Below the pieces are notes generated by a model, which was not told the DNA's origin, made no database searches, and worked only from the letters and a program-made list of their open reading frames with translations. A DNA stretch of 64,000 bases, taken from Paenibacillus cymbidii. Lineage in GTDB: Bacteria; Bacillota; Bacilli; Paenibacillales; NBRC-103111. The stretch covers positions 1 through 64,000 of the forward strand of contig NZ_SHLX01000031.1 of NCBI RefSeq assembly GCF_004764705.1, given 5' to 3'. The position numbers were made by a program, and so were the translations under genes. Within the stretch, counting starts at the first letter, position 1. Every line of letters starts with the position of its first letter. Positions 44,718 through 52,920 of this stretch are shown here, in pieces.

Positions 44718-45346
44718 GCGTGCTGAACACCATCGACAAGTTGAAAAATGGGGAACGTGCTTTCATCGTTTGCATCGGCGATTCGATCACGGAACAAAAT
44801 TATCATCTGCGCGGCAAGCTGAACTATGTCGGCCAGTTCGCGGAGAAGCTGATCGATACATACGGACGCAAGTTCATGCTGCTGAACGCGGGCGTCAGCG
44901 GGGACACGACCTGGGGCGTGCTCGACCGGCTGGAGCGCGATGCGCTGCGGTTTCGGCCCGATCTCGTGACGGTCATGCTCGGCATGAACGATTCGACCCG
45001 GGGCGAAGCGCAGGTGGCGGCATATCGCCGCAATCTGGAGGAAATCGTCGGCCGCATCAAGGCGGCAGGCGGCGAGGCGCTGCTGCTGACGCAAAATCCG
45101 CTCGATTTCAACGTTCACGAAGGAGCCGTCGCGTCGCGCGCGAGCTACCCGCTGTATGCGCAGGCATGCCGGGAAGCGGCGATGGCGACGGGCACGCCGC
45201 TGTGCGACATCTACGAGCGATGGAACGAGGAGACCGGCGGCGCCACCAACCAGCATTTGATGCTGATGGACGACAGCATTCATCCCGGCGAGCGCGGGCA
45301 TACGTTGATGGCCGGTGTGCTGATCGAATTTCTGGGCATCCGGTAA
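44714..45346 (+). CDS. SGNH/GDSL hydrolase
   Basis: A 210-aa cytoplasmic esterase-like protein. SGNH block I is IGDSITEQNYH (Ser near 24), block II Gly in GVSGDTTWG, block III Asn in LGMNDSTRG, and block V DDSIHPGERGH with Asp and His. It overlaps the acyltransferase gene by 4 bases, so it belongs to the same operon. Probably removes acyl groups from a carbohydrate or other ester; substrate unknown. Confidence 0.92.
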   Translation: MSVLNTIDKLKNGERAFIVCIGDSITEQNYHLRGKLNYVGQFAEKLIDTYGRKFMLLNAGVSGDTTWGVLDRLERDALRFRPDLVTVMLGMNDSTRGEAQVAAYRRNLEEIVGRIKAAGGEALLLTQNPLDFNVHEGAVASRASYPLYAQACREAAMATGTPLCDIYERWNEETGGATNQHLMLMDDSIHPGERGHTLMAGVLIEFLGIR

Positions 45347-45357
45347 GGGAACGATTC

Positions 45358-45390
45358 GGGGAGTGGCGGCTGTTGCTGTCGCTCCCCTTA
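45358..45390 (+). terminator. Possible weak terminator after the SGNH hydrolase gene
   Basis: GGGGAG / CTCCCC arms with an inner GGC / GTC pairing, then TTATT. The T run is poor. Confidence 0.4.
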
Positions 45391-45526
45391 TTGCCGGTTG
45401 CGGCAGTTGTTCAGAATGTGTTCAGCGCGGTCGGTTATGGTGAAGGTAAGGGTAGAGGCGGGTACGTGCCCGGGAAAGCGCGATCGCGAGCGACGGTGTT
45501 ATTTTGCCGGATAAGAGGTGGTTGCA

Positions 45527-45961
45527 ATGACGGGTTTCCATCCATCGAATGCGGACAACGGGAAGCGGTTGGAGCGTTATAAGAATATCCTTACGCAAGA
45601 CGAACTGGAAGCGCTGCTTGCGGTTCCGGCATTCGCAGGCGGGGAGGAGCAGCCGGAGGAGGGTGCACCCGGGGAGCGCCATTCGCACGCCGCGGAAGAG
45701 ACCGCTCCGCATCCGGCGACAGAGACGGCAGACAGCCATGCGGCGAAAATGCGTGACATGACGATGCTGTATTGGCAGCAGACCGTACGCGAATTGCAGC
45801 GGGAACTGGCGGAGCTGCGGGAGCGCGTGAGCAGGCTGGAGCGCTGCCAGCAGCCGGCGGAGTCCATGGCGCAAGCCGCTGCGGACGTTTCCGGGCCGAC
45901 GCGGCTTGAACCGGCGCTATCGCGCGTCGAGAAACACCGCTCCTCGCGCAGGGGGCGCTAA
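45527..45961 (+). CDS. Hypothetical coiled-coil protein
   Basis: A 144-aa hydrophilic protein. Residues 17-32 (YKNILTQDELEALLAV) resemble the LTQDEIDALL motif at the N-terminus of FliM-type proteins. Residues 35-70 are Glu/Ala/His-rich and likely disordered, and 80-112 form a coiled coil (WQQTVRELQRELAELRERVSRLE). No signal peptide or membrane helix. AGAGGTGG precedes the ATG at 45527. Family not recognised; stands alone before the his operon. Confidence 0.65.
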   Translation: MTGFHPSNADNGKRLERYKNILTQDELEALLAVPAFAGGEEQPEEGAPGERHSHAAEETAPHPATETADSHAAKMRDMTMLYWQQTVRELQRELAELRERVSRLERCQQPAESMAQAAADVSGPTRLEPALSRVEKHRSSRRGR

Positions 45962-45976
45962 CGGAAGTAGGGAGCG

Positions 45977-46001
45977 GCGACTCTGAGGAGTCGTTTTTTT
46001 T
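45977..46001 (+). terminator. Terminator upstream of the his operon
   Basis: CGACTC-TGAG-GAGTCG stem followed by eight T residues. Confidence 0.88.
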
Positions 46002-46150
46002 GTTTGGCCGCGCACGGGATCGTGGCTGCCGCTCGCTTCCGCTCCCATTGACGGGGGCTATTCGGCGTGGTATTATTACGAATACATTCTTTATCTTGGT
46101 AGTATGGTAATATGGTAGCGGACTAAAGCGAATAGGTACAGGTGATAGCC

Positions 46151-47350
46151 ATGTCGAAGCCAAAAGTGTTTGAAAAACCGACCGGCGTACGCGATTATTT
46201 GCCAAACGATGCGGCCAAGCTGCGGATGGTGGAGGCGCGTGTGCTGGCCTGCATGGAGAAGTGGGGCTACAGCCAGATCGTGACGCCGGCGCTTGAATTT
46301 TACGATACGGTGGGAGCGGCGAGCGCCACATCGGACAACAAGCTGTTCAAGCTGCTGGACCAGAACGGAAGGACGCTTGTGCTGCGCTCCGACATGACGG
46401 CCCCGATCGCCCGCGTCGTGGCGTCGCTGCTCAAGTCCGAGCAGCTGCCGGTGCGCTTGTCGTACCACGCCAACGTGTTCCGGGCGTTCGAGGAGGAAGC
46501 GGGACGCGAGTCGGAGTTTTACCAGACCGGCGTCGAGCTCGTCGGCGACGCATCGCCGGAAGCGGACGCCGAGGTGATTGCGCTGGCGATCGCCGCGCTG
46601 CAGGCCGCCGGCGTGCGGCAGTTCAAGATCGCGCTCGGCCATGTCGGCTTCCTGAACGGCTTGCTGGACGAAACGCTGCCGGGACGCGCCGAGGAGCAGA
46701 CGCTGCTGAAGGAATGTTTGCTCAGCCGCAACTACGTCGGCTATCGGCAGCAAGTCAAACGCGTCGCTGCTGGGGCGGAAGCGCGGGGCGCGCTGGAAAG
46801 CATTTTGCGGCTGCGCGGCGGGGACGAAATTTGCGAGCAGGCGCTGACGTTGACGCAGGACCGCGTCGCGTCGGAAGCGATCCGCCACTTGTGCGCGATG
46901 TGGGACGTGCTGAAGGCGTACGGCGTCAGCGAACACGTGCTGATCGATTTGACGATGATCGGCAACTTCTCCTACTATACGGGCATGACGTTCGAAGGCT
47001 ACGCCGCCGATCACGGCTTCCCGGTATGCAGCGGCGGCCGCTACGACAACTTGCTCGCCCAGTTCGGCCGCCCGGCGCCGGCTACCGGCTTCGCGCTGAA
47101 GACGAGCCGCATCCTCGAACTTGCGGATGACGGGAAGTCGGAGCCGCTCGATCGCGTGCTCGTGCTGTACGAAGCGTCGTTCCGCGACGAAGCGTTCCGC
47201 TGCGCGCGGGAGACGCGCTCCCGCGAAGGCGTCGCCGTCCTGACCCGGCGCATAACCGGGGAAGCGGAGGGAGAGCGGATGAAGGCGCTCCCCGCGGGCG
47301 GCTACGAGTTCGACGGGCAGCGCTACGGCGATATTGTTGCTTTCTATTGA
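46151..47350 (+). CDS. hisZ: ATP phosphoribosyltransferase regulatory subunit HisZ
   Basis: A 399-aa HisRS-like paralogue needed for the activity of short-form HisG. The class II synthetase motifs are degenerate but visible: KPTGVRDYLPNDA at the start, LRSDMTAPIARV (motif 2-like), and GGRYDNLLAQFGRPAPATGFAL near 300. The C-terminal anticodon domain of HisRS is reduced. ATG 46151 with AGGTG 7 bases upstream. First gene of the his operon; no T-box leader is visible in the 150-bp gap before it. Confidence 0.95.
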   Translation: MSKPKVFEKPTGVRDYLPNDAAKLRMVEARVLACMEKWGYSQIVTPALEFYDTVGAASATSDNKLFKLLDQNGRTLVLRSDMTAPIARVVASLLKSEQLPVRLSYHANVFRAFEEEAGRESEFYQTGVELVGDASPEADAEVIALAIAALQAAGVRQFKIALGHVGFLNGLLDETLPGRAEEQTLLKECLLSRNYVGYRQQVKRVAAGAEARGALESILRLRGGDEICEQALTLTQDRVASEAIRHLCAMWDVLKAYGVSEHVLIDLTMIGNFSYYTGMTFEGYAADHGFPVCSGGRYDNLLAQFGRPAPATGFALKTSRILELADDGKSEPLDRVLVLYEASFRDEAFRCARETRSREGVAVLTRRITGEAEGERMKALPAGGYEFDGQRYGDIVAFY

Positions 47351-47385
47351 AAGGTACGACTAGGCGATAAAGTGGGGTGCGGGGA

Positions 47386-48021
47386 ATGCAACAGGTATTG
47401 AAGGTAGCCATGCCGAAAGGCCGGATCAACAAGCCGGCGATCAAGCTGTTCCAAAGCGCGGGCTACCCGCTGCCGGACGATTTGGACGATTCGCGCAAAC
47501 TGATCATCTCGGTGCCGGACGCGAAGATGGAGTTCATTATGGCCAAACCGGTCGACGTGGCGACGTACGTGGAATACGGCGTGGCGGATATCGGCATCGT
47601 CGGCAAGGACGTGCTGATGGAAGACAGCCGCGACGTTTACGAGCTGCTGGATCTCGGCATCGCGCGCTGCCGGATGTCGGTCATCGGCCTGCCCGACTGG
47701 TCGCCGGTCATGCATCCGCGCGTGGCGACGAAGTATCCGAACGTCGCTTCCCGCTATTTTCGCGAGCGCGGGCAGCAGGTGGAGGTCATCAAGCTGAACG
47801 GCTCGATCGAGCTGGCGCCGCTGATCGGCTTGGCCGACCGCATCGTCGACATGGTTGAAACGGGGCGGACGCTGGTCGAGAACGGGCTGGTCGAGCAGGA
47901 GCAAATATTCGCGATTACGAGCCGGCTGATCGCCAACCGCGTCAGCTACCGGATGAAGAACGACGCCATTCAGCTGCTGTGCGACCGGCTGGCGGCGGAA
48001 ATCGGCGAAGACGCGCTGTAA
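47386..48021 (+). CDS. hisG: ATP phosphoribosyltransferase, short form
   Basis: A 211-aa catalytic subunit that joins ATP and PRPP in the first step of histidine synthesis. Short form without the regulatory C-terminal domain, which agrees with the HisZ gene upstream. Motifs LKVAMPKGRI at the start, VDVATYVEYGVADIGIVGKDVL near 60 and the PRPP loop VDMVETGRTLVENGL near 155. GTGGGGTG precedes the ATG at 47386. Confidence 0.97.
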   Translation: MQQVLKVAMPKGRINKPAIKLFQSAGYPLPDDLDDSRKLIISVPDAKMEFIMAKPVDVATYVEYGVADIGIVGKDVLMEDSRDVYELLDLGIARCRMSVIGLPDWSPVMHPRVATKYPNVASRYFRERGQQVEVIKLNGSIELAPLIGLADRIVDMVETGRTLVENGLVEQEQIFAITSRLIANRVSYRMKNDAIQLLCDRLAAEIGEDAL

Positions 48022-48056
48022 AACGGGCGTTTGGACTAAGAAAGGGGGCATGACCC

Positions 48057-49334
48057 ATGCGCATTATGGAAGCGGCGCAATTCTCGATCAAGCGCGAAGC
48101 GGAATACGGCTCGCCGGAGCAGAACGCGGCGGTGCAAACGATCATCGCGCAGGTGCGCCAGGGCGGCGACGCCGCGCTGTGTGCGCTGTCGAAGGAGTTC
48201 GACCGCGTCGACGTGGAGGAGCTGCGCATCCCGCAGCAGGAAATCGACGCGGCTTACAACAAAGTGGACGCCGCCTTCCTTGCGGCGATTCGCGAGGCGG
48301 CGGCGAACATCCGCGCCTTTCACGAGAAGCAGAAGCGCGTCTCGTGGATGGACGCGCAGCCGGACGGCACGGTGCTCGGGCAAGTGATCCGCCCGCTGCG
48401 CCGCATCGGCATTTACGTGCCCGGCGGCAAAGCGGCGTACCCGTCGTCGGTGCTCATGAACGCGATTCCGGCGCAAGTCGCCGGCGTGCCGGAAATCGTG
48501 ATGGTGACTCCGCCGGCAACCGCAGGGGAAGCGGGCGTCAACCCGTACATCCTCGTGGCCGCTGCGGAAGTCGGCATCCGCGAAATTTACCGCGTCGGCG
48601 GCGCGCAAGCGGTGGCGGCGCTGGCGTACGGCACGGAGTCGATCGCGCCGGTCGACAAAATCGTCGGCCCCGGCAACATCTACGTGGCGCTCGCCAAACG
48701 CTACGTCTACGGCACCGTGGCGATCGACAGCATCGCCGGGCCGAGCGAAATCGTCGTGCTCGCCGACGATACGGCCGAGCCGGCCTATGTGGCGGCCGAC
48801 CTGCTGTCGCAAGCGGAGCACGACGAAATGGCGTCGGCGGTGCTTGTAACGACGTCGGCGCAGCTGGCGGAGCAAGTGCGCCGCGAAGTGGAGCGCCAGC
48901 TCGAGGCGCTGCCGCGCAAGGCGATCGCCGCGCAGTCGATTCGCGACTACGGCGCGATTCTGACCGTGGCGAGTCTGGCGGAAGGCATCGATGTGGTGAA
49001 TCGGCTGGCGCCGGAGCATCTCGAGCTGATGATCGCGGACCCGTGGACGCATCTCGGGCGGATCGAAAACGCCGGGGCGATTTTTCTCGGGCCGTACAGC
49101 TCGGAGCCGGTGGGCGATTACTTCGCCGGGCCGAACCACATTCTGCCGACGAACGGCACGGCGCGGTTCTCGTCGCCGCTGTCGGTCGACGATTTCGTCA
49201 AGAAGTCGAGCGTCATTGCGTACAGCAAGGAAGCGCTGCTCGCGAACGGCGGCAAAATCGTCGCGCTGGCGCAGCACGAAGGGCTGCAGGCGCACGCGAA
49301 CGCGATCCAGGTGCGGCTCGACCGGGAAAACTGA
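48057..49334 (+). CDS. hisD: Histidinol dehydrogenase
   Basis: A 425-aa NAD-dependent zinc enzyme for the last two oxidations from histidinol to histidine. Visible signatures include RRIGIYVPGGKAAYPSSVLM, GPGNIYVALAKRYVYG, SIAGPSEIVVLAD, and the Zn/catalytic region DLLSQAEHDE. The C-terminal GPNHILPTNGTARF holds the catalytic His. Length is normal. Follows hisG by 35 bp with AAAGGGGGC upstream. Confidence 0.97.
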   Translation: MRIMEAAQFSIKREAEYGSPEQNAAVQTIIAQVRQGGDAALCALSKEFDRVDVEELRIPQQEIDAAYNKVDAAFLAAIREAAANIRAFHEKQKRVSWMDAQPDGTVLGQVIRPLRRIGIYVPGGKAAYPSSVLMNAIPAQVAGVPEIVMVTPPATAGEAGVNPYILVAAAEVGIREIYRVGGAQAVAALAYGTESIAPVDKIVGPGNIYVALAKRYVYGTVAIDSIAGPSEIVVLADDTAEPAYVAADLLSQAEHDEMASAVLVTTSAQLAEQVRREVERQLEALPRKAIAAQSIRDYGAILTVASLAEGIDVVNRLAPEHLELMIADPWTHLGRIENAGAIFLGPYSSEPVGDYFAGPNHILPTNGTARFSSPLSVDDFVKKSSVIAYSKEALLANGGKIVALAQHEGLQAHANAIQVRLDREN

Positions 49335-49366
49335 TTCGCATCACTACTATTTTAGGGGGCCAACCA

Positions 49367-49975
49367 ATGGCAGGCGACAACGAACAGCAGCGCACGGGCA
49401 GCATCGCGCGGCGGACGAACGAAACGGACATCAAGCTGACGCTGAACGTGGACGGCACGGGCATTTCCGAAATCGAATCGGATGTCGGTTTTCTCAATCA
49501 CATGCTCGATTTGTTCACGAAGCACGGCCAATTCGACTTGAAGGTCGACGCGCGCGGCGACGTCGAAATCGACGATCACCACACGGTTGAGGACATCGGC
49601 ATTTGCCTCGGCCACGCGCTCCGCGAAGCGCTCGGCGACAAGCGCGGCATCAAGCGGTACGCGAGCGTGTTCGTGCCGATGGACGAAGCGCTGGCGCAAG
49701 TGGTTGTCGATATCAGCAACCGGCCGCATTTTGAGCTGAAGGGCGTCGAATTCCCGGCCGCGTCGGTCGGCAGTCTGACGGTCGAGCTCGTGCACGAGTT
49801 TCTGTGGAAGCTGGCGCTCGAAGCGCGCATCACGCTGCACGTCATCGTGCATTACGGCCGCAATACGCATCACATGATCGAGGCGGTGTTCAAGGCGCTC
49901 GGCCGCGCGCTGGACGAAGCGACGTCGATCGACCCCCGGGTGAAAGGCGTGCCGTCGACGAAAGGAGTGCTGTAA
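49367..49975 (+). CDS. hisB: Imidazoleglycerol-phosphate dehydratase
   Basis: A 202-aa Mn-dependent dehydratase. The duplicated His-rich motifs are DHHTVEDIGICLGHAL near 68 and YGRNTHHMIEAVFKALGRAL near 165; GFLNHML near 41 and HEFLWKLA also match. Only the dehydratase domain is present, with no phosphatase fusion. AGGGGGCCAACCA precedes the ATG. Confidence 0.97.
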   Translation: MAGDNEQQRTGSIARRTNETDIKLTLNVDGTGISEIESDVGFLNHMLDLFTKHGQFDLKVDARGDVEIDDHHTVEDIGICLGHALREALGDKRGIKRYASVFVPMDEALAQVVVDISNRPHFELKGVEFPAASVGSLTVELVHEFLWKLALEARITLHVIVHYGRNTHHMIEAVFKALGRALDEATSIDPRVKGVPSTKGVL

Positions 49976-49978
49976 CCG

Positions 49979-50578
49979 TTGATCGCGATTATCGACTACG
50001 GCATGGGCAATTTGCACAGCGTGAGCAAAGCGGTCGAGCGGCTCGGACGTGTTGCGCTCGTCACAAGCGACGAGGCGCAGATCGCCGCCGCGGACGGCGC
50101 GATTCTGCCCGGCGTCGGCGCGTTCGGCGACGCGATGGGCTACTTGCGCGAGACCGGCTTGCGCGAAGCGACGCTGCGCTACGCGGCGTCGGGCAAGCCG
50201 CTGCTCGGCATCTGCCTCGGCATGCAGCTGCTGTTCGCAAGCAGCGAGGAGCATGGCCGGCACGACGGACTTGGCCTTCTGCCGGGCGAGGTAGTAAGGT
50301 TCCAGGGCAGCTACAAGGTGCCGCACATGGGCTGGAACAAGCTGAGCTTCCATCAGCCGAGCCCGCTGTTCGAAGGGCTGGAGGAAGGGCATGTCTACTT
50401 CGTCCATTCGTACCATGCGAAGCCGGAGCGCGACAGCGATCTGCTGGCGACGACCGATTATTTTCAGCAGGTGACGGCGATTGTCGGGCGGGACAACGTA
50501 TACGGCATGCAGTTCCATCCGGAAAAAAGCGGCGAGCTCGGCATGCGTCTGCTCGGCAATTTCCTGAGATTAACTTAA
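49979..50578 (+). CDS. hisH: Imidazole glycerol phosphate synthase glutaminase subunit
   Basis: A 199-aa class I glutamine amidotransferase. Oxyanion motif PGVGAFGDAM near 43, nucleophile Cys in LGICLGMQLLF near 78, and catalytic His/Glu in MQFHPEKSGELG near 180. It provides ammonia to HisF. TTG start, 3 bases after the hisB stop, with AAAGGAG inside the end of hisB. Confidence 0.96.
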   Translation: MIAIIDYGMGNLHSVSKAVERLGRVALVTSDEAQIAAADGAILPGVGAFGDAMGYLRETGLREATLRYAASGKPLLGICLGMQLLFASSEEHGRHDGLGLLPGEVVRFQGSYKVPHMGWNKLSFHQPSPLFEGLEEGHVYFVHSYHAKPERDSDLLATTDYFQQVTAIVGRDNVYGMQFHPEKSGELGMRLLGNFLRLT

Positions 50579-50593
50579 TGAGGGCAACCCACG

Positions 50594-51355
50594 ATGAAAT
50601 TCAGACCGTGCATTGACATCCATCAAGGCAAAGTGAAACAAATCGTCGGTTCGACGCTGCAGCCGGACGCCAGCAAGGTCGTCGAGAACTTCGTCGCCGC
50701 GCAAGGGCCGGGCTATTTTGCGGCGATGTATCGGGAGGACGGCCTGACCGGCGGCCATATCGTCATGCTCGGCGGCGGCAACGAAGAAGCGGCGGCGGAA
50801 GCGCTGCGCGCCTATCCGGGCGGGCTGCAGATCGGCGGGGGCATCAACGCCGGCAACGCGGCGAACTATCTTGAGCTTGGCGCGTCGCACGTCATTGTGA
50901 CGTCGGCGATTTTTCGCGACGGGCAGCTGCATATGGACGAACTGCTGAAGCTGGTCGCCGAAGCCGGCAAGGAGCGGCTCGTGATCGACCTCAGCTGCAA
51001 GGAGAAGGACGGCCGCTACTACGTCGTCACGAACCAGTGGCGCACGTTCAGCGATGTGGAAGTGAACGCGGCGAATATCGTCGAGCTGGAGTCGTACTGC
51101 AGCGAGTTTCTGATCCACGCCGTCGATGTCGAAGGCAAGCGCGAAGGAGTGCAGGAGCGGCTGGCCGAGCAGCTGGCGGCCTGGACGTCGATCCCGACGA
51201 CGTACGCGGGCGGGGCGCGTTCGCTTGCCGATCTGGAGCGGTTCCGCGCCATTACCGGCGGCCGGCTCGACATTACGATCGGCAGCGCGCTCGATATTTT
51301 CGGCGGGCAGCTGCCTTACCGCGACGTGATCGCATACTGCAAGAAAGGAGGGTAA
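50594..51355 (+). CDS. hisA: ProFAR isomerase HisA, eukaryotic HIS6 type
   Basis: A 253-aa TIM barrel that isomerises ProFAR to PRFAR. The sequence follows the eukaryotic (plant/fungal HIS6) pattern rather than ordinary bacterial HisA: FRPCIDIHQGKVKQIVGSTL at the start, YREDGLTGGHIVMLG near 47, AYPGGLQIGGGIN near 73, LVIDLSCKEKDGRYYVVT near 129, HAVDVEGKREG near 175 and TIGSALDIFGGQLPYRDV at the end. Likely catalytic acids are Asp8 and Asp132. It replaces the normal hisA in an otherwise bacterial operon, with usual spacing to hisH and hisF. GC and codon use look like the neighbours. Confidence 0.92.
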   Translation: MKFRPCIDIHQGKVKQIVGSTLQPDASKVVENFVAAQGPGYFAAMYREDGLTGGHIVMLGGGNEEAAAEALRAYPGGLQIGGGINAGNAANYLELGASHVIVTSAIFRDGQLHMDELLKLVAEAGKERLVIDLSCKEKDGRYYVVTNQWRTFSDVEVNAANIVELESYCSEFLIHAVDVEGKREGVQERLAEQLAAWTSIPTTYAGGARSLADLERFRAITGGRLDITIGSALDIFGGQLPYRDVIAYCKKGG

Positions 51356-51361
51356 TCGACT

Positions 51362-52120
51362 ATGCTGTGCAAACGTATTGTGCCTTGTCTCGACGTCAAG
51401 GACGGCCGCGTCGTCAAAGGCGTCAACTTCGTCAACCTGCGCGATGCCGGCGACCCGGTCGAGCTGGCGGCGCTGTATGACCGCGAGCATGCCGACGAGT
51501 TGGTGTTTCTCGACATCTCGGCTTCCGTCGAAGGGCGGGCGACGATGGTGGAGGTTGTGCGCCGCACGGCCGGCGAAATTACGATCCCGTTCACCGTCGG
51601 CGGCGGCATCGCCAGTGTCGACGATATGAAGCGGCTGCTGCGCGCCGGCGCCGACAAGATCGGCATCAACACCGCCGCGGTGCAGAACCCGCAGCTGGTG
51701 GCGGACGGAGCGGCGAAGTTCGGCAACCAGTGCATTGTTGTGGCTATCGACGCCCGCTATAATGAAGCGTGGGGCGAATGGGAAGTCTACACGCACGGCG
51801 GCAGGCGCGGCACCGGCATCAAGGCGCTCGAATGGGCGCAGCGCGTCGAAGCGCTGGGCGCGGGCGAAATTTTGCTCACGAGCATGGATACCGACGGCAC
51901 GAAGGACGGCTTCGATTTGCCGTTGACGCGGGCCGTAACGGACCTGCTGTCCATCCCCGTGATCGCGTCGGGCGGAGCGGGAACGGCGGAGCACTTCTAC
52001 GACGTCTTCACGCAAGGCGGCGCCGACGCCGGGCTTGCGGCAACCATTTTCCATTATAAAGAGCTGTCGGTGCAGGGCGTAAAAGAAGCATTGAAACGCA
52101 AAGGGGTGGAAATCCGTTGA
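51362..52120 (+). CDS. hisF: Imidazole glycerol phosphate synthase cyclase subunit
   Basis: A 252-aa TIM barrel, bacterial type. N-terminal LCKRIVPCLDVKDGRVVKGVNF with catalytic Asp11, VGGGI near 80, DKIGINTAAVQNP near 98, and LLTSMDTDGTKDG with catalytic Asp near 130. SGGAGTAEHF is near 200. Six bases after hisA. Its stop overlaps the hisIE TTG. Confidence 0.98.
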   Translation: MLCKRIVPCLDVKDGRVVKGVNFVNLRDAGDPVELAALYDREHADELVFLDISASVEGRATMVEVVRRTAGEITIPFTVGGGIASVDDMKRLLRAGADKIGINTAAVQNPQLVADGAAKFGNQCIVVAIDARYNEAWGEWEVYTHGGRRGTGIKALEWAQRVEALGAGEILLTSMDTDGTKDGFDLPLTRAVTDLLSIPVIASGGAGTAEHFYDVFTQGGADAGLAATIFHYKELSVQGVKEALKRKGVEIR

Positions 52121-52803
52121 ATATATCGACGAACGGGCAACAACTGACGCTGGAGCAAGCCGTGGAGGCGATCCGCTGGAATGCGGACGGCCTGGTGGCG
52201 GCCGTGGTGCAGGACGCTGTCAGCAAAGACGTGCTGATGATGGCGTACATGAACCGCGAATCGCTGGCGCGCACGGCGGAAACCGGGGAAACCTGGTTCT
52301 GGAGCCGCTCGCGCGGCGAATTGTGGCACAAGGGGGCGACGTCGGGCAACATACAGCGGGTACAGGCGATGGCACTCGATTGCGATGGAGACACGCTGCT
52401 GGTGAAAGTGGTTCCGGCGGGACCGGCCTGCCACAACGGCACCTATACGTGTTTCACGAACGCGGTGGAGCTGCCGAACCGGGCGAACGCCGCGGCGGCC
52501 GAAGCGAATCCGGACCGGTTCGCAATGCTGTCGACGCTCGAGTCGGTGATCGCGCAGCGCGAGGCCGAGCGGCCGGAAGGCGCGTACACGACGTACCTGT
52601 TCGAGAAGGGTGTCGACAAAATTCTCAAGAAGGTCGGCGAAGAAACGGCCGAAACGATCATCGCCGCCAAAAACAAGGACAATGACGAGCTTCGCTACGA
52701 AGCGAGCGATCTCATTTTCCATCTGCTGGTTCTGCTTCGCGAGCGGAAGCTGCCGCTTGACGAACTGATGGCGGAACTCGGCAGACGCCACAACAAAAAA
52801 TAG
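52117..52803 (+). CDS. hisIE: Bifunctional phosphoribosyl-AMP cyclohydrolase / phosphoribosyl-ATP pyrophosphatase
   Basis: A 228-aa fusion. The HisI domain (about 20-125) has MMAYMNRESLARTAETGETWFWSR, LWHKGATSGN and the zinc Cys in DCDGDTLL and GPACHNGTYTCF. The HisE domain (about 135-225) has YTTYLFEKGVDKILKKVGEE and EASDLIFHLLVLL. TTG start overlapping the hisF stop, preceded by AAAGGGGTGG. Last his gene; hisC and histidinol phosphatase are not here, as in Bacillus. Confidence 0.97.
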   Translation: MNISTNGQQLTLEQAVEAIRWNADGLVAAVVQDAVSKDVLMMAYMNRESLARTAETGETWFWSRSRGELWHKGATSGNIQRVQAMALDCDGDTLLVKVVPAGPACHNGTYTCFTNAVELPNRANAAAAEANPDRFAMLSTLESVIAQREAERPEGAYTTYLFEKGVDKILKKVGEETAETIIAAKNKDNDELRYEASDLIFHLLVLLRERKLPLDELMAELGRRHNKK

Positions 52804-52811
52804 TCGGGCTT

Positions 52812-52839
52812 TTGAAATATTCGGGTCCCACGGTATAAT
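52812..52839 (+). promoter_or_regulatory. Promoter of the PRPP synthetase gene
   Basis: TTGAAA (52812-52817), 16-bp spacer, TATAAT (52834-52839). It lies between hisIE and the synthetase gene, 82 bases before the ATG. Confidence 0.7.
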
Positions 52840-52920
52840 AAGAATTGACAAAACTCGGGTCCGCTCGCACACCGTTTACGACACGCACCCTACGGGGGCA
52901 TAAGCCCAGGAGGTTCATCC

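Noticed and set aside
46002..46150. T-box leader of the his operon
   Set aside because: The gap after the terminator is only ~150 bases and shows no T-box sequence or antiterminator pairing.
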